A stretch of 32,436 nt of DNA from UBA2233 sp002347965 [NCBI: Nitrospirae bacterium UBA2233] (GCA_002347965.1 DDYN01000017.1:1-32436); one strand, 5' to 3'; counted from the stretch's first letter, positions 13,821-23,086 are shown. Translations and numbers: made by a program. Notes: generated by a model from the sequence alone, not told the origin.

Positions 13821-15323
13821 TTATGCCGTCGTCTCCCGGACCAAGCTCCTTAAGGCTTGGGCCAGGGTGGCATAAGTGGGGATGTTCTCTAGGTTCATAC
13901 CGAGCCTAACCAGACTTTGGGCCACCTGGGGATTAATTCCAGAAATGAGCGTCTTTGTCCCAAGAAGTCTTACGGCAGCGATAAGGATGACAATTTCGGA
14001 GACAATCTGAGTGTCCACATGAGACAGGCCCGAAAGGTCGATGAGAACAGCCCTAGGTTTTTGGTTGGAGACTTCCTGGAGGAGTCTTTCGTTTAAGTCG
14101 TGCACTCGCTGGGAATCGAAACTGCCCACCATGGGCACCGCAAGAATCCCAGGCCATACGGGAATGAGCGGCGTGGATAGTTCTTTGATCGTGCGCTGTT
14201 GGGCCTCCACGAGTTCTTTGAGCTTGGTCTGGGCCTCCTTGAGCGGGGTGATGTCTATGATGGAGCACGCCATGAGGGGCTCTCCCCGTTCATTTTTCCG
14301 GGTGAGCGTCCTGTAAGCGATGTACACCCAGACTCGGCTTCCGTTCTTGTGAAAGAACTGCTTTTCGTAGGGCTGGGTCGTCCCCGTAGACAGCAATTCC
14401 TTGATATGATCGAGGTCCTCCTGCCTAAACTCCTCGGGCGTCAAATCGACAACCCAGTTAAAATTTGGAGCCATGATCTCTTCTGGAGTAAACCCTACGA
14501 TATCCTCGCAGGCAGAGTTAACGTAAAACACCCTGCCTTCAGAGTCGAAAAGGGCCACAGCAGCGAGCGTGGACTCCAGAATTTCGTTAAAATAAAGCCG
14601 CTCATCCTCGAGCCTTTCTTGGGCTTGCTTGATCTCGGTAATATCCTGGATGCTTGCAACCATGCGGTCGCATTCCCAAGAGGGCCTACGGCTAAGCCTG
14701 TTGTAGGAGATCAGGGTGGGGGCCTTTCTTCCGGTTTTATGGACAAACGTCAGCTCAAACTTCTGAACCCTTCCTGTTTGCAGGAGGTCTTTGAGCCGCT
14801 CCATGGCCAGGGGGAGGTCTTCGGGGGCTATGATGTTGGCCCAGGAAAAGTGAGGGCTAAGAATTTCATCCTTGGAATACCCGGACATATCCGTAATGGC
14901 CTCGTTGATCTCCCAGACCTTTCCTTGGGAGTCGAACACGGCCATACCATTCTGGGCGGCTTCGAAGAGATCCTGCCAGTAGGCGCGCTCGTACTCGAGG
15001 ACTGCTTGGGCTTGCTGAGCCCCAAAGCTCCTGACATCTTCTTGCGTTATTAAGGTTATAAGCTTCCTTGGGGCTTCGCCATCGCCTTGTGCGCAGGGCA
15101 AATCCGAAGTTTTGAGGAATAGCCTGTTGCCATCGATCTCGATAAGGCCGTCAAGGTATTCCTTCCCGCCAAGCAGCTCTTGAAAGCGGGTTCCTGTCAC
15201 ATCGAGCTTAAGGAAATCTTTGGCCCTTTGATTCTCCTCAAGAATCACCCCCTCATCGTTCAGAATCAGCATACCCAAGGGGTTAGCGTTGAAGATGGTT
15301 TCATAACGACTGCTTTCCGGCAC
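13821..15323 (-). CDS. Three-PAS sensor with C-terminal STAS domain (RsbR-like)
   Basis: This is a cytoplasmic signalling protein of 500 residues from the chosen start. PAS domains cover roughly residues 5-110, 120-235 and 245-365. The second and third have full PAS/PAC features (AVFDSQGKVWEINEAITDMS, IQDITEIKQAQERL, FFHKNGSRVWVYIAYRTL, IIDITPLKEAQTKL). A coiled linker leads to a STAS domain (about 390-500) with VLIDLSGLSHVDTQIVSEI and GINPQVAQSLVRLGM. This layout matches RsbR-type stressosome proteins; the Thr in VDTQ and the Ser in AQSLV sit where RsbR Thr171 and Thr205 are phosphorylated. I chose GTG 15323 (VPESSRYE) because GAGGAG lies eight bases upstream; the longer ATG 15401 start adds a basic stretch without a ribosome site. 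No RsbS, RsbT or kinase partner lies in the window. Confidence 0.9.
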   Translation of the reverse strand: MPESSRYETIFNANPLGMLILNDEGVILEENQRAKDFLKLDVTGTRFQELLGGKEYLDGLIEIDGNRLFLKTSDLPCAQGDGEAPRKLITLITQEDVRSFGAQQAQAVLEYERAYWQDLFEAAQNGMAVFDSQGKVWEINEAITDMSGYSKDEILSPHFSWANIIAPEDLPLAMERLKDLLQTGRVQKFELTFVHKTGRKAPTLISYNRLSRRPSWECDRMVASIQDITEIKQAQERLEDERLYFNEILESTLAAVALFDSEGRVFYVNSACEDIVGFTPEEIMAPNFNWVVDLTPEEFRQEDLDHIKELLSTGTTQPYEKQFFHKNGSRVWVYIAYRTLTRKNERGEPLMACSIIDITPLKEAQTKLKELVEAQQRTIKELSTPLIPVWPGILAVPMVGSFDSQRVHDLNERLLQEVSNQKPRAVLIDLSGLSHVDTQIVSEIVILIAAVRLLGTKTLISGINPQVAQSLVRLGMNLENIPTYATLAQALRSLVRETTA

Positions 15324-15595
15324 TGTGAAAACTCCTCTGTTTTTTCGACGGGTTAAGTTAAATCGTCTCTTTACGGAAACCCTAAAAAACCTATAACGCA
15401 CTATACCCTTCTGGGCCCTTCTTTTGTCAACTCACGGTTTATGTATAGATTGAGCCGAAAAAAGGCCGGCGTCTTCACCCCTCGGGTAAAAAAAGACGAG
15501 ACCTCGGAGTCCTGGGAATACGCCGAGCTAAGGTTACGATGAAGCGTGGATCTTCTAGGATGACGCGGCAGGATGGCACCCTAAGGAGCATGTCC

Positions 15596-16618
15596 TTAAG
15601 GATCAGATGCTACCCTTATGACTGCCTTCAAGAGCTTCTCCGAGTAAACTTTTCCCGCAAGATTCCCCCAAAGAGGGCGGGTCGCCTGCCTTAAGGGTGC
15701 TTCCGCCGGCTTGTCCAATTGAACCATCGCCATGCCGTACTCTTGGAAGGCCTTGTAGCACTCCTGCTCCGCCTTCCTCGCCTCCTTGTTGAAGAGGGTC
15801 TCGTACTTTCGCGATATTTTTCTTAGCGCCCCTTGATCTTCAGCCCTTAAGCTGCCAAACACGTTTTTTGCAATCAAGATAGACCCGGGGCAGTAGGTCA
15901 TCGTTGGAAGGTTGATGTACTTGAGAATCGTGAATTCCTGCGTGCCCAGAACCCACTGGGCAGGCACGAGCTGGCTATTAAACATGCCTGATTTAAGGGC
16001 CGAGATGGACTCCATAACTCCGAACCGTATCGGGGTGATCTTGAGGGCCCGCAAGGTTGCCTCTTCCACCGCTCCGAGTAAGAGGGGGCCTTTAAGGCCT
16101 GCGGCATCCTCAATCCGACGAACGGGCCGATCTTTCGTGTAGAAGGCATTGTAGCCCTGATCTAAAATGGCAAGGGGGACAAGCCCACGATGGGCAAAGC
16201 CGGTCTCGATTTCTTTCCGTAAGCGTTCCCGCACCTTGTCGGCCTTTTGGTAGGAATCAACAAGGAACGGCAGTTCTAAAACCTGGATTTGGGGGTAAGC
16301 CAGGTTCGTACCCTCGGCGGAAAAACCTCCTATGTGCACCTGACCTAAGTGAATCTTTCTTAGGACGTCGGCATCGTTCCCCATGACTCCGCCGGCATAC
16401 ATACGCACGGAAACCCGCCCGTTCGTCGCCTGTTCAATTTCCGCCCTCATAGAATCGAAAAGGCGAATCCATGAGGTCCCCTCCGGAGCAAGCGTGGCGA
16501 CTTTCAGGACAAACGGCTCTTCGGCAAACAGCATCCTCGTACCATAGAGCTCCAGCAACGCGAAGAAGAGGAGCGCTAAGATGAGAGAGCGAAAAAGAGC
16601 GGCTCGAGCGTGCTGCAT
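15596..16618 (-). CDS. TRAP transporter substrate-binding protein, DctP family
   Basis: This periplasmic binding protein captures a carboxylate (C4-dicarboxylate, keto acid or similar) for a TRAP permease. From ATG 16618, which has AAGGAGG seven bases upstream, it has 340 residues; the longer frame from 16666 lacks a ribosome site. A signal peptide spans about residues 1-32 (hydrophobic LILALLFFALLEL, ending near LFAEEP). The mature start FVLKVATLAPEGTSW, GRVSVRMYAGGVMGND and QVLELPFLV are DctP hallmarks. No DctQ or DctM membrane subunit is encoded in the window, so it is an orphan that either uses a distant permease or has a sensing role. It follows the broken alpha/beta hydrolase by 73 bases. 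Confidence 0.9.
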   Translation of the reverse strand: MQHARAALFRSLILALLFFALLELYGTRMLFAEEPFVLKVATLAPEGTSWIRLFDSMRAEIEQATNGRVSVRMYAGGVMGNDADVLRKIHLGQVHIGGFSAEGTNLAYPQIQVLELPFLVDSYQKADKVRERLRKEIETGFAHRGLVPLAILDQGYNAFYTKDRPVRRIEDAAGLKGPLLLGAVEEATLRALKITPIRFGVMESISALKSGMFNSQLVPAQWVLGTQEFTILKYINLPTMTYCPGSILIAKNVFGSLRAEDQGALRKISRKYETLFNKEARKAEQECYKAFQEYGMAMVQLDKPAEAPLRQATRPLWGNLAGKVYSEKLLKAVIRVASDP

Positions 16619-16691
16619 GGATAGGCCTCCTTGATGATTCCTGTTGGTATCACCGGAAAAACGCATTCGGCTTAAGGCTATCTTCGCCGCA

Positions 16692-17692
16692 TTAAAGCCT
16701 TTCCTTTCGTTGAAGGTGTTGGCTCAAAAACTCCGCTTCGGCCTTTACAACCCTTTCGAACATCTCACCCGAATAAACGCCAAAATGCCCGCAGGGAACC
16801 TCGATGAGCTGGGCTTTGGGTATCTTCGCGGCCGTTTTCTCGACGGCTTTTAGGTCTATGAGTGAGTCTTGCTCGGCAGCAATCAAAAGCGTTGGGCTCT
16901 TGACTTTCTTGGCCTTGGCGATAGGCCGGTAAAAAACCGTGGGAACGAGGCACCTGGCGGGGGCCTCGTTTTTCCACTCGGAGCCTTCCGGAACGATGGA
17001 TAGGTAGCCGGGTTTGGATTCCGGGGTGTTCATGATACCGAACTTGTCCGGGTCGTTCACGAGCGGGACGTAGTAGGGTTTCGTAAAGGTGATCACCCTT
17101 ATGGCATCCAGGAGGAAGTAGCCGGTTCCTTTGAGCACGAACCCGAGCCCCATCTTGCGCGCCGTGGAAAAGCCGTCCACAAACGGCACTTGGGCCACCA
17201 CGGCACGGACTTCGGGGTGGTTCGCCGCCGTAACGATGACATGGCCTCCGGAAAAAGAGCTTCCCCATAAGGCGATGCGACTTGCATCCAGCTCTTTAAG
17301 GCCCTTTACAAAATTAATGGCGGCGTCCCAGTCCTGAAGGTGTCTTTTATAGGGCTTACGAGGTTACGCGGCTCGCCTTCGCTCTTGCCAAAGTTCCGGT
17401 AATCGAACATGAACACGGCCATGCCTTTCTCGACAAACCGCTCGGCAAAGGCAGGAAGGCCAAAGTCCATCTGGGCCCCAAACCCGTGTGCCATGATGAC
17501 GACGGGGGGTGGCTCCCCCCGTTCGTCCGGCAGCCAAAGCCAGCCGAAACAGCGCGTTCCTCGGCTCTCAAACCACTTGCCCTGCTTTTCGTAGAGCACC
17601 CTGCCCTCATTGCTAGGGTTGGACATGCAGGCCCTCTTGACGCCAAACAGGACCGAAATGGCGATTCCCAGGCATAAAGCCAAGCGCTTCAT
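16692..17692 (-). pseudogene. Secreted or anchored alpha/beta hydrolase, interrupted by a frame change
   Basis: This gene encodes an alpha/beta-hydrolase-fold esterase with an N-terminal hydrophobic segment (KRLALCLGIAISVLFGV). The first part (17692 to about 17349) holds PPVVIMAHGFGAQ (oxyanion region) and FDYRNFGKSEGEPRNLVSP. The remainder, in another frame, holds the nucleophile elbow ALWGSSFSGGH, the acid in LLIAAEQDSLID and the catalytic His in VPCGHFGVYSGEMFE. The frames join at the T4 run 17345-17348 (AAAA on the coding strand): adding one base gives PIKRHLQDWDAAINFVKGL. All catalytic residues survive, so a recent one-base deletion or a sequencing error is more likely than old decay. 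It lies 76 bases after the small ORF, in the CocE-led gene run. Confidence 0.8.
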
Positions 17693-17768
17693 AACGCTCC
17701 TCTTAATCTAGTGTCGGTTTATTGTATGCATAACAAACCACTCGACCATTCTGACTAAGCGTCGCCCC

Positions 17769-17906
17769 TCATCCAAAGCTTGAGGTGAGCGATGCAAGGG
17801 AGTTAAGGGCGATCTCCAGCGAAGGAAAGAGAAGGCTCATCAGTGGCCCTGCTATAGAGCCGGCGATTCTGGGCAGGCTTGCCAGGTACGGTCCTAATTC
17901 GTTCAT
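17769..17906 (-). CDS. Small hydrophobic/amphipathic protein, 45 residues, unknown
   Basis: ATG 17906 is preceded by a very strong ribosome site, GAGGAGG with six-base spacing, which directly abuts the stop codon of the CocE hydrolase (TGAGGAGG). The protein begins MNELGPYLASLPRIAGSIAG and continues PLMSLLFPSLEIALNSLASL, ending TSSFG. It is mostly Leu, Ala, Ser, Gly, Ile and Pro with almost no charge, consistent with a membrane-associated or amphipathic helix. I recognise no family. Placement and ribosome site argue that it is translated with the hydrolase. It might be a membrane partner or stabiliser of the envelope hydrolase (inference). Confidence 0.6.
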   Translation of the reverse strand: MNELGPYLASLPRIAGSIAGPLMSLLFPSLEIALNSLASLTSSFG

Positions 17907-17917
17907 CGTGAACCTCC

Positions 17918-20107
17918 TCAGTTGCGAAGGTAGTCATCTACGTTGTCAACCCACTTCCATAAGATGCCCTCTTGGGATGACGTGGTTTTTTCAAAAGAGA
18001 GCGTGGCCGGATGGGCCGCGTCTATGATGATCTCGTTTTGCGAGGGCACCATGACCGGTACGATATGGGGGAAGTCGGAAGCGGAAAGGCTAAGGCGAAG
18101 CCTATGGCCTTTTTTGAATACGTTGTCCGTCGGCCAGATTTCGATGGTGTACTGGTAAATTTCACCCTCCTTGATCATGCTCGGGTTCCGGTCCGAGCGA
18201 TCGTAGAAAGGGTCGTCCGGGCTGTAGGCGGGATCGATCCTTTTAGGGTCGGCTGGGTCGCGGGGCCTGTGGGATGCCGCAAGCCAGCCAGACGTTACGT
18301 TCCTTGCCCTCCCTTCGGGGAAAACGTCGTTGATTTCGGCAACCCAGGACACGTCGTTCCTGTACATTAACCCAAGTATCAGGTTTTTCTCTGGGTTAAA
18401 AGCCGGGTTCAAAGACCCCAGGATGGACAACGCCTGGCCTGTGCCGATCGGCTCACCAAAGCTCGTCCTTGCAAAGAAGGTAAGCTGAATGGGTCCGATA
18501 ACCTCGAAGTCTTCTTCAAACGGCTCTGTTGTGAACGTAAGAACTCCCACCTCGTCTGGCCTTTCATCCTCGAAGGGCATGAGGGCGTTGATGTCTTGGT
18601 GGAGCAGGTGCTTTGACACCTGCGATACCAAGGCCGTAGCGCCCATGGCCCAGCGCGTGGTAGAGCGGGAGGTTAGGCCGTGCAGGACATGGGGGTCATG
18701 AACGAGCACGGGGCTGGGCCTTCCTTGGAGAGGGTTGAATTCCCTAACGAGGGAGAAGTTGTTCTCCTTGTTCCTTTCCGAGAACCAGTCCCCCTGTATC
18801 GGTAGGGCCTCGTTGTTGGACAGATAGAGCGTTTGGGGCTCGGTCCTTCCTTCGGGGAGAGGCCAGGACTTTTCGGCCCTCCATCTGTTCTCGCCCATGG
18901 CGTACAGAAGGACCGGGAACTCTTCCATGAACGGGTCGTCCTTTCCTTTGATCTTCCAGTCGAACCAACGCGCCATCAAAGAGGACGTCAACATGGGGGT
19001 GATCCCAAGCCCAAGGCAGCCGTCCGCATGGTACCACTCTCCGACGATCATCCTTTTGTCGTCCTGGGCATGGTTCTTGAGGCCGTGGACGTAGTTATCG
19101 AACACGCCCGGCGTGAACAGGTCAAACCAACCCTCCGTCAAGAAGACGGGCAGCTTGGAAGGAATGATGCCGGCGTCCCCTTCTTTAAACCCCCACCCTT
19201 GGGGCGGCTTTTCCGGCCAGTAGATCATGGGCGATTTACGATCATAAAACGTCCCGTCAAGCTCACGCTCGGGCAAAAAGATGTTTCCTAGGGTTTCCGG
19301 CACGTAGCGAAGGTGGGTTGCCCATATATCGGCCATTTCATCCAGCCTTGCGAGTTGGGGAAGCAGCGTGTTGTTCCCTATCATAGGGGGCAGCAAAGAC
19401 ATCGTATCGGTCAAGGCGATCCACATCGTCATGAACTCCATATCGAAGCTGCCGTGCACGACGACATCCCGGTAGGCATCCGACATGGCAGACACGGGGA
19501 AGATCGCCTTGAGGTGGGTAGGCTCTCCGCTTGCGTCCCTTTCGACCAAGCCTGCGGCAAGGAGCTGGATGATGCCCATATAGGACATCCCCGACATCCC
19601 CACTTTTCCGTCTGACCACGGCTGATTCGGGATGAACTCATCTATGACGTACTGGGCGTCGTGGTGTTCTGGAAGGTCTATAAGCGTCCAGCCTAACTCG
19701 GCGGAACCCGTACCAGGAAGGTCAATCGCCAGCACGTTGTAGTCATGGAGGACCAAGGGAACGCCGAGTATTTGGAGGAGTTCTCTCCTGTAGCCCGTGC
19801 CGATCAGTATGGTTGGAAGCTTCCTGGCTTCGGTGGTGGGACGGATGAGCGAGCCCCAAATCTTATGGGCCGGGATCCCAGCCCTTGCCGGGATGGGTAT
19901 CTCGACGTTGGGGACGATCGCAGCGCCAAAGACGCCGTTTTGCTCGAGCGAGGCTTGGAACCCGCTTACGTCATCGCCCGTCAGCAACCCCTGAGCCACA
20001 CCGGGGCGAAAAAAGGCCGCAACTAGCACGCCTACGAACAAACAAAAAGAAAACCCTCTGAGCACTGATAAGACAACCCGCCTTAAGGGCCCGGCATGTT
20101 CAGTCAT
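17918..20107 (-). CDS. CocE/NonD-family serine hydrolase with N-terminal membrane segment
   Basis: This 729-residue protein has the X-Pro dipeptidyl-peptidase (S15)/cocaine-esterase-like layout. It has an N-terminal hydrophobic segment (about residues 11-38, VLRGFSFCLFVGVLVAAFF, then a possible cleavage after VAQ), an alpha/beta-hydrolase catalytic domain, and a C-terminal jelly-roll (about 480-729). The triad is visible: Ser175 in GMSGMSYMG, Asp in LTEGWFDLFTPG, His in GEWYHADG. Such enzymes hydrolyse esters, amides or beta-lactams; the substrate here is unknown. It is exported or anchored outside. The gene lies 39 bases downstream of a CoA ligase gene and is followed immediately by the 45-residue ORF, suggesting a shared transcript. 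Confidence 0.9.
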   Translation of the reverse strand: MTEHAGPLRRVVLSVLRGFSFCLFVGVLVAAFFRPGVAQGLLTGDDVSGFQASLEQNGVFGAAIVPNVEIPIPARAGIPAHKIWGSLIRPTTEARKLPTILIGTGYRRELLQILGVPLVLHDYNVLAIDLPGTGSAELGWTLIDLPEHHDAQYVIDEFIPNQPWSDGKVGMSGMSYMGIIQLLAAGLVERDASGEPTHLKAIFPVSAMSDAYRDVVVHGSFDMEFMTMWIALTDTMSLLPPMIGNNTLLPQLARLDEMADIWATHLRYVPETLGNIFLPERELDGTFYDRKSPMIYWPEKPPQGWGFKEGDAGIIPSKLPVFLTEGWFDLFTPGVFDNYVHGLKNHAQDDKRMIVGEWYHADGCLGLGITPMLTSSLMARWFDWKIKGKDDPFMEEFPVLLYAMGENRWRAEKSWPLPEGRTEPQTLYLSNNEALPIQGDWFSERNKENNFSLVREFNPLQGRPSPVLVHDPHVLHGLTSRSTTRWAMGATALVSQVSKHLLHQDINALMPFEDERPDEVGVLTFTTEPFEEDFEVIGPIQLTFFARTSFGEPIGTGQALSILGSLNPAFNPEKNLILGLMYRNDVSWVAEINDVFPEGRARNVTSGWLAASHRPRDPADPKRIDPAYSPDDPFYDRSDRNPSMIKEGEIYQYTIEIWPTDNVFKKGHRLRLSLSASDFPHIVPVMVPSQNEIIIDAAHPATLSFEKTTSSQEGILWKWVDNVDDYLRN

Positions 20108-20146
20108 GCTTGCTCCTTTTGGTTAAAGTTTTTTAAGCTATATGGC

Positions 20147-21835
20147 TTAACCTCCAAAAAGCCCCGAAGCTTCCCTATCTTTGAGCTCGCGCCTTAAGAT
20201 TTTCCCCACCGGGTTCTTGGGTAGCTCGGGCATGAAGACTATATCCTTGGGAATCTTGAACTTTGCCAGCCTTTCTTTAAGAAAGCCAAGAATGTCCTCT
20301 TTGGTAACGCCTTTTTCCATACCGGGCCTGAGCACGATGAACGCCTTGGGCACCTCTCCACGGTACGGGTCGGAAACACCGATCACGGCGGCCTCCTGGA
20401 CGGCCGGGTGCTCCATTAGGGCGCATTCGATCTCGTAGGGGGCGATGTTATAGCCAGAGGCGACGATCAGGTCCTTGTAGCGGTCCACGAAGACAAAAAA
20501 GCCCTCATCGTCCAAGTAGCCGGCGTCTTGTGTGTGGAACCAGCCTTGAGAATCGAAGGCCTTGGCCGTCTCCTCGGGACGGTTGAAGTAGCCCTTGACA
20601 ACCCCAAAGCCCCGAAAGCACACCTCGCCCACCTCGTTGCGCTTAAGGACATTGCCTTCGGAACCGACGATTTTCATCTCGCCAAGCGTCACAACCCCGA
20701 CGCTGCCAGGTTTGTTCTTTTTGGGGTAGCTTAAACAAGCTGTACCCCCACAGTTTGTTTCTGTCAGCCCGTAGCCATCCCAGAGTTCTTTTTTTGTGGC
20801 TTCTTCAAAGCGGGTTCTTAGCGGATCTGGCAGCGGGGCCCCGCAGGATATGGCAATACGAACGCTCTCTATAGACTTGGGCCCAAAGCCCGCCTGGCTG
20901 AGCAGCGCCACATAAAACGTCGGCGGGGCTAGGATTATGCTTACTTTGTGATCTTTTATCAGCCTAAGGACCCCCGCCGGCTCGAACAGCGGGACCAGGA
21001 CAACCTGCCCACCGGCAAACAGGGTGGGTATCTGGGCCAGGTCCCAGCCCGAGCAGTGGAAGGTGGGCATTATCTGAAGATCCACGTCGTCTTCTAGGAT
21101 TCCGATGCCGAACCTGGCAACCCATACGTTCGCCCAGAGGTTCTTGTGCGTGATCATCGCCCCCTTGGGTGTACCCGTCGTGCCTGAGGTATAAATCATC
21201 AACGCCACGTCTTCTACGCTGACCTGCCGCGCCTTTTGAATCGGGTCGAAGCGAAGGAGCTTAAGGAAGGGGGGGTCCCCTTCAAGCCAGCCCTTGCCGC
21301 TCATATCCATCAGGCCGGTCGTTACGGTGTGCTCCAGGCAAGGGGCGTTGAGCCCCTCAAAATTTCCGCTTAGGGCATCCAGGCCTATCAGGACCTTGGC
21401 GCCCGAGTCGTTTAGCTGACGCTCAAGCTCATACCTTGTGTACATGACATTGTTAGGCACAAGGATGGCCCCAAGCTTGCTTGCCGCGAAAAACGCAAGG
21501 GTCTGCTGTATGCAGTTTGGGAGCAGCGTGGCAACCCGATCGCCCTCCTGAACGCCAAACCTCTCAAGCCCCGAGGCCAGCCTTGAGCTCAGCTCGTCTA
21601 AGTCTGCATAGCTTACCGTTGCCCCCATGCATACGAGCGCTGTCTTTCCAGGGTCGCGGGCCTTAGCCAGGAAGCTGTGGATCGGAGTATTCGGGAGAGG
21701 TGGCATGGGGTAGGTATCCCATTCGGGGTCATGGGCGATGTAGGCATCGTCCTGGCTGAAAAGCGCCCCGTCTTCAACCCATTCGTTGGGATAGGCAAGC
21801 CTTAGGAAGAACTCACGGACCTTTGGGTCTTTCAT
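20147..21835 (-). CDS. AMP-forming acyl-CoA ligase (long/medium-chain type)
   Basis: This ANL-superfamily enzyme activates a carboxylic acid to its acyl-AMP and then acyl-CoA. The 562-residue sequence contains the P-loop-like A3 motif LMIYTSGTTGTPKGAMITHK, the adenine-binding DGYGLTETN, the hinge DRYKDLIVASGYNIAPYEIE, and the catalytic C-terminal lysine in PKNPVGKILRREL. All core motifs are intact. It starts 12 bases downstream of the acyl-CoA dehydrogenase stop, so the two are co-transcribed. The natural acid is not predictable; the N-terminal extension (DPKVREFFLRLAYPNEWVED) is longer than in acetyl-CoA synthetase-like members. Confidence 0.93.
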   Translation of the reverse strand: MKDPKVREFFLRLAYPNEWVEDGALFSQDDAYIAHDPEWDTYPMPPLPNTPIHSFLAKARDPGKTALVCMGATVSYADLDELSSRLASGLERFGVQEGDRVATLLPNCIQQTLAFFAASKLGAILVPNNVMYTRYELERQLNDSGAKVLIGLDALSGNFEGLNAPCLEHTVTTGLMDMSGKGWLEGDPPFLKLLRFDPIQKARQVSVEDVALMIYTSGTTGTPKGAMITHKNLWANVWVARFGIGILEDDVDLQIMPTFHCSGWDLAQIPTLFAGGQVVLVPLFEPAGVLRLIKDHKVSIILAPPTFYVALLSQAGFGPKSIESVRIAISCGAPLPDPLRTRFEEATKKELWDGYGLTETNCGGTACLSYPKKNKPGSVGVVTLGEMKIVGSEGNVLKRNEVGEVCFRGFGVVKGYFNRPEETAKAFDSQGWFHTQDAGYLDDEGFFVFVDRYKDLIVASGYNIAPYEIECALMEHPAVQEAAVIGVSDPYRGEVPKAFIVLRPGMEKGVTKEDILGFLKERLAKFKIPKDIVFMPELPKNPVGKILRRELKDREASGLFGG

Positions 21836-21847
21836 CCGCCCCCTCCT

Positions 21848-23086
21848 TCAGTCTAGGTCGAGCTCGTCAAAATCGATCGCGGCCGATATGCCGAGCACAT
21901 CGTTGCACCCATCCTCGACCATCGAAAGCTTGGCATCCCTAAGGAGCATCTCTATGTAAGACTCTTTCGAAATTCCAAGCCCCCCAAATACCTGTATCGC
22001 GTCATGGGCGTTCAAAAAGGCGGCCTCCGTACAGTAGGTCTTGGAGGTGATCGAATAGCGGGTCTTTGGCGGCATGGTAGAGAAGTTGTAAATAAGCGCC
22101 GCCCTTGAATAATACCGGGCCGTCTCGGAGCGCCTGAACATCTCGAACAGCTTGTGCTGGATGAGCTGGTGCTCGATGAGCGGCTTGCCGCCCTGGGTGC
22201 GCGTTCTGGCATAAAGGAGGGCCTCTTCGAACGCGGCCCTGGCGAGCCCCGTAAATATGGCTCCCATGCCGGCGTTAGCCGTCGCCAGGACGGCCTCGAT
22301 CGCGAACGGGTACACCTCTTCATCGTCAACAATCATCCATGCGCTGGGGATTTCGGCATCTTCGAAGAAGATCTCACCCTGGGGAAGCGCCCTCTGGCCC
22401 ATCTTTTCCAAAGGCTTGGCTTTACTTATGCCCTTGATCTCGTTTAAGGGCACAACGCAAATCCCTCCGCCCTTCATGCCGATCTCCGACTTGAGCATCG
22501 GGAACAAAAGCGCGTGCGTGGCCACGGGCCCGTTTGAAACCCACGAGGACTTCTGGCCGTTCAGAACCCAGGCTCCCCCTTTTTTTGTCGCCTTGAGACT
22601 TCCTTTGACCGAGATGTCATCCGTTTTATGGGCCATAAGCCAGTCCGAGCCGTGGTCGGGCTCTGTGATCGCCCAACAGCCGATTATTTGGGCCTTGGTA
22701 TCCTCGACAAACGGCATGACGAAACGATCGATCACTTCTTGGTTTTCAACCCCAAAAATGCACGCCCCCATGGCGGGGAAGGCGCTTACTCCCAAAGAAA
22801 CCCCCAGGGCGCTCGAACCCCAGCCGAGCTCTTCCAAGAGAATATGCACGCCCAAGGGGTCGAGCCCAAGCCCCCCGTACTCTTCGGGGAGAAGCGTCTT
22901 GTGATAGCCAAGCTCGTAGCCCTTCTTCATCACGTCCCAATAAATCGGGCTTTCCATCGCCTCTTGGGCGGAGAGCTTATCGAGCGCGAGACCCGCCGGC
23001 TTGAGGACTTCCTTGGAAAATTCGTGAACGCTTCGCTTTAAGTGCTCGTACTCCTCGGGAACGCTCACGTAGAGTTCGTCGTACAT
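21848..23086 (-). CDS. Acyl-CoA dehydrogenase
   Basis: This FAD-dependent enzyme introduces an alpha-beta double bond into an acyl-CoA and passes electrons to ETF. The 412-residue protein has the helical N-domain with LLPEEYGGLGLDPLG, the middle domain GCWAITEPDHGSDW and GQKSSWVSNGPVA, and the C-domain with QVFGGLGISKESYIEMLLRD. The usual catalytic Glu region (YEGT) reads MVEDGCNDV, so the residue just before the glycine is Asp, with Glu one position earlier. This could change the substrate or the base. ATG 23086 (MYDELYV) is preferred over 23092 because GGGGGT is well placed before it. It sits between the SCP2 gene and a CoA ligase, spaced by 22 and 12 bases. Confidence 0.93.
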   Translation of the reverse strand: MYDELYVSVPEEYEHLKRSVHEFSKEVLKPAGLALDKLSAQEAMESPIYWDVMKKGYELGYHKTLLPEEYGGLGLDPLGVHILLEELGWGSSALGVSLGVSAFPAMGACIFGVENQEVIDRFVMPFVEDTKAQIIGCWAITEPDHGSDWLMAHKTDDISVKGSLKATKKGGAWVLNGQKSSWVSNGPVATHALLFPMLKSEIGMKGGGICVVPLNEIKGISKAKPLEKMGQRALPQGEIFFEDAEIPSAWMIVDDEEVYPFAIEAVLATANAGMGAIFTGLARAAFEEALLYARTRTQGGKPLIEHQLIQHKLFEMFRRSETARYYSRAALIYNFSTMPPKTRYSITSKTYCTEAAFLNAHDAIQVFGGLGISKESYIEMLLRDAKLSMVEDGCNDVLGISAAIDFDELDLD

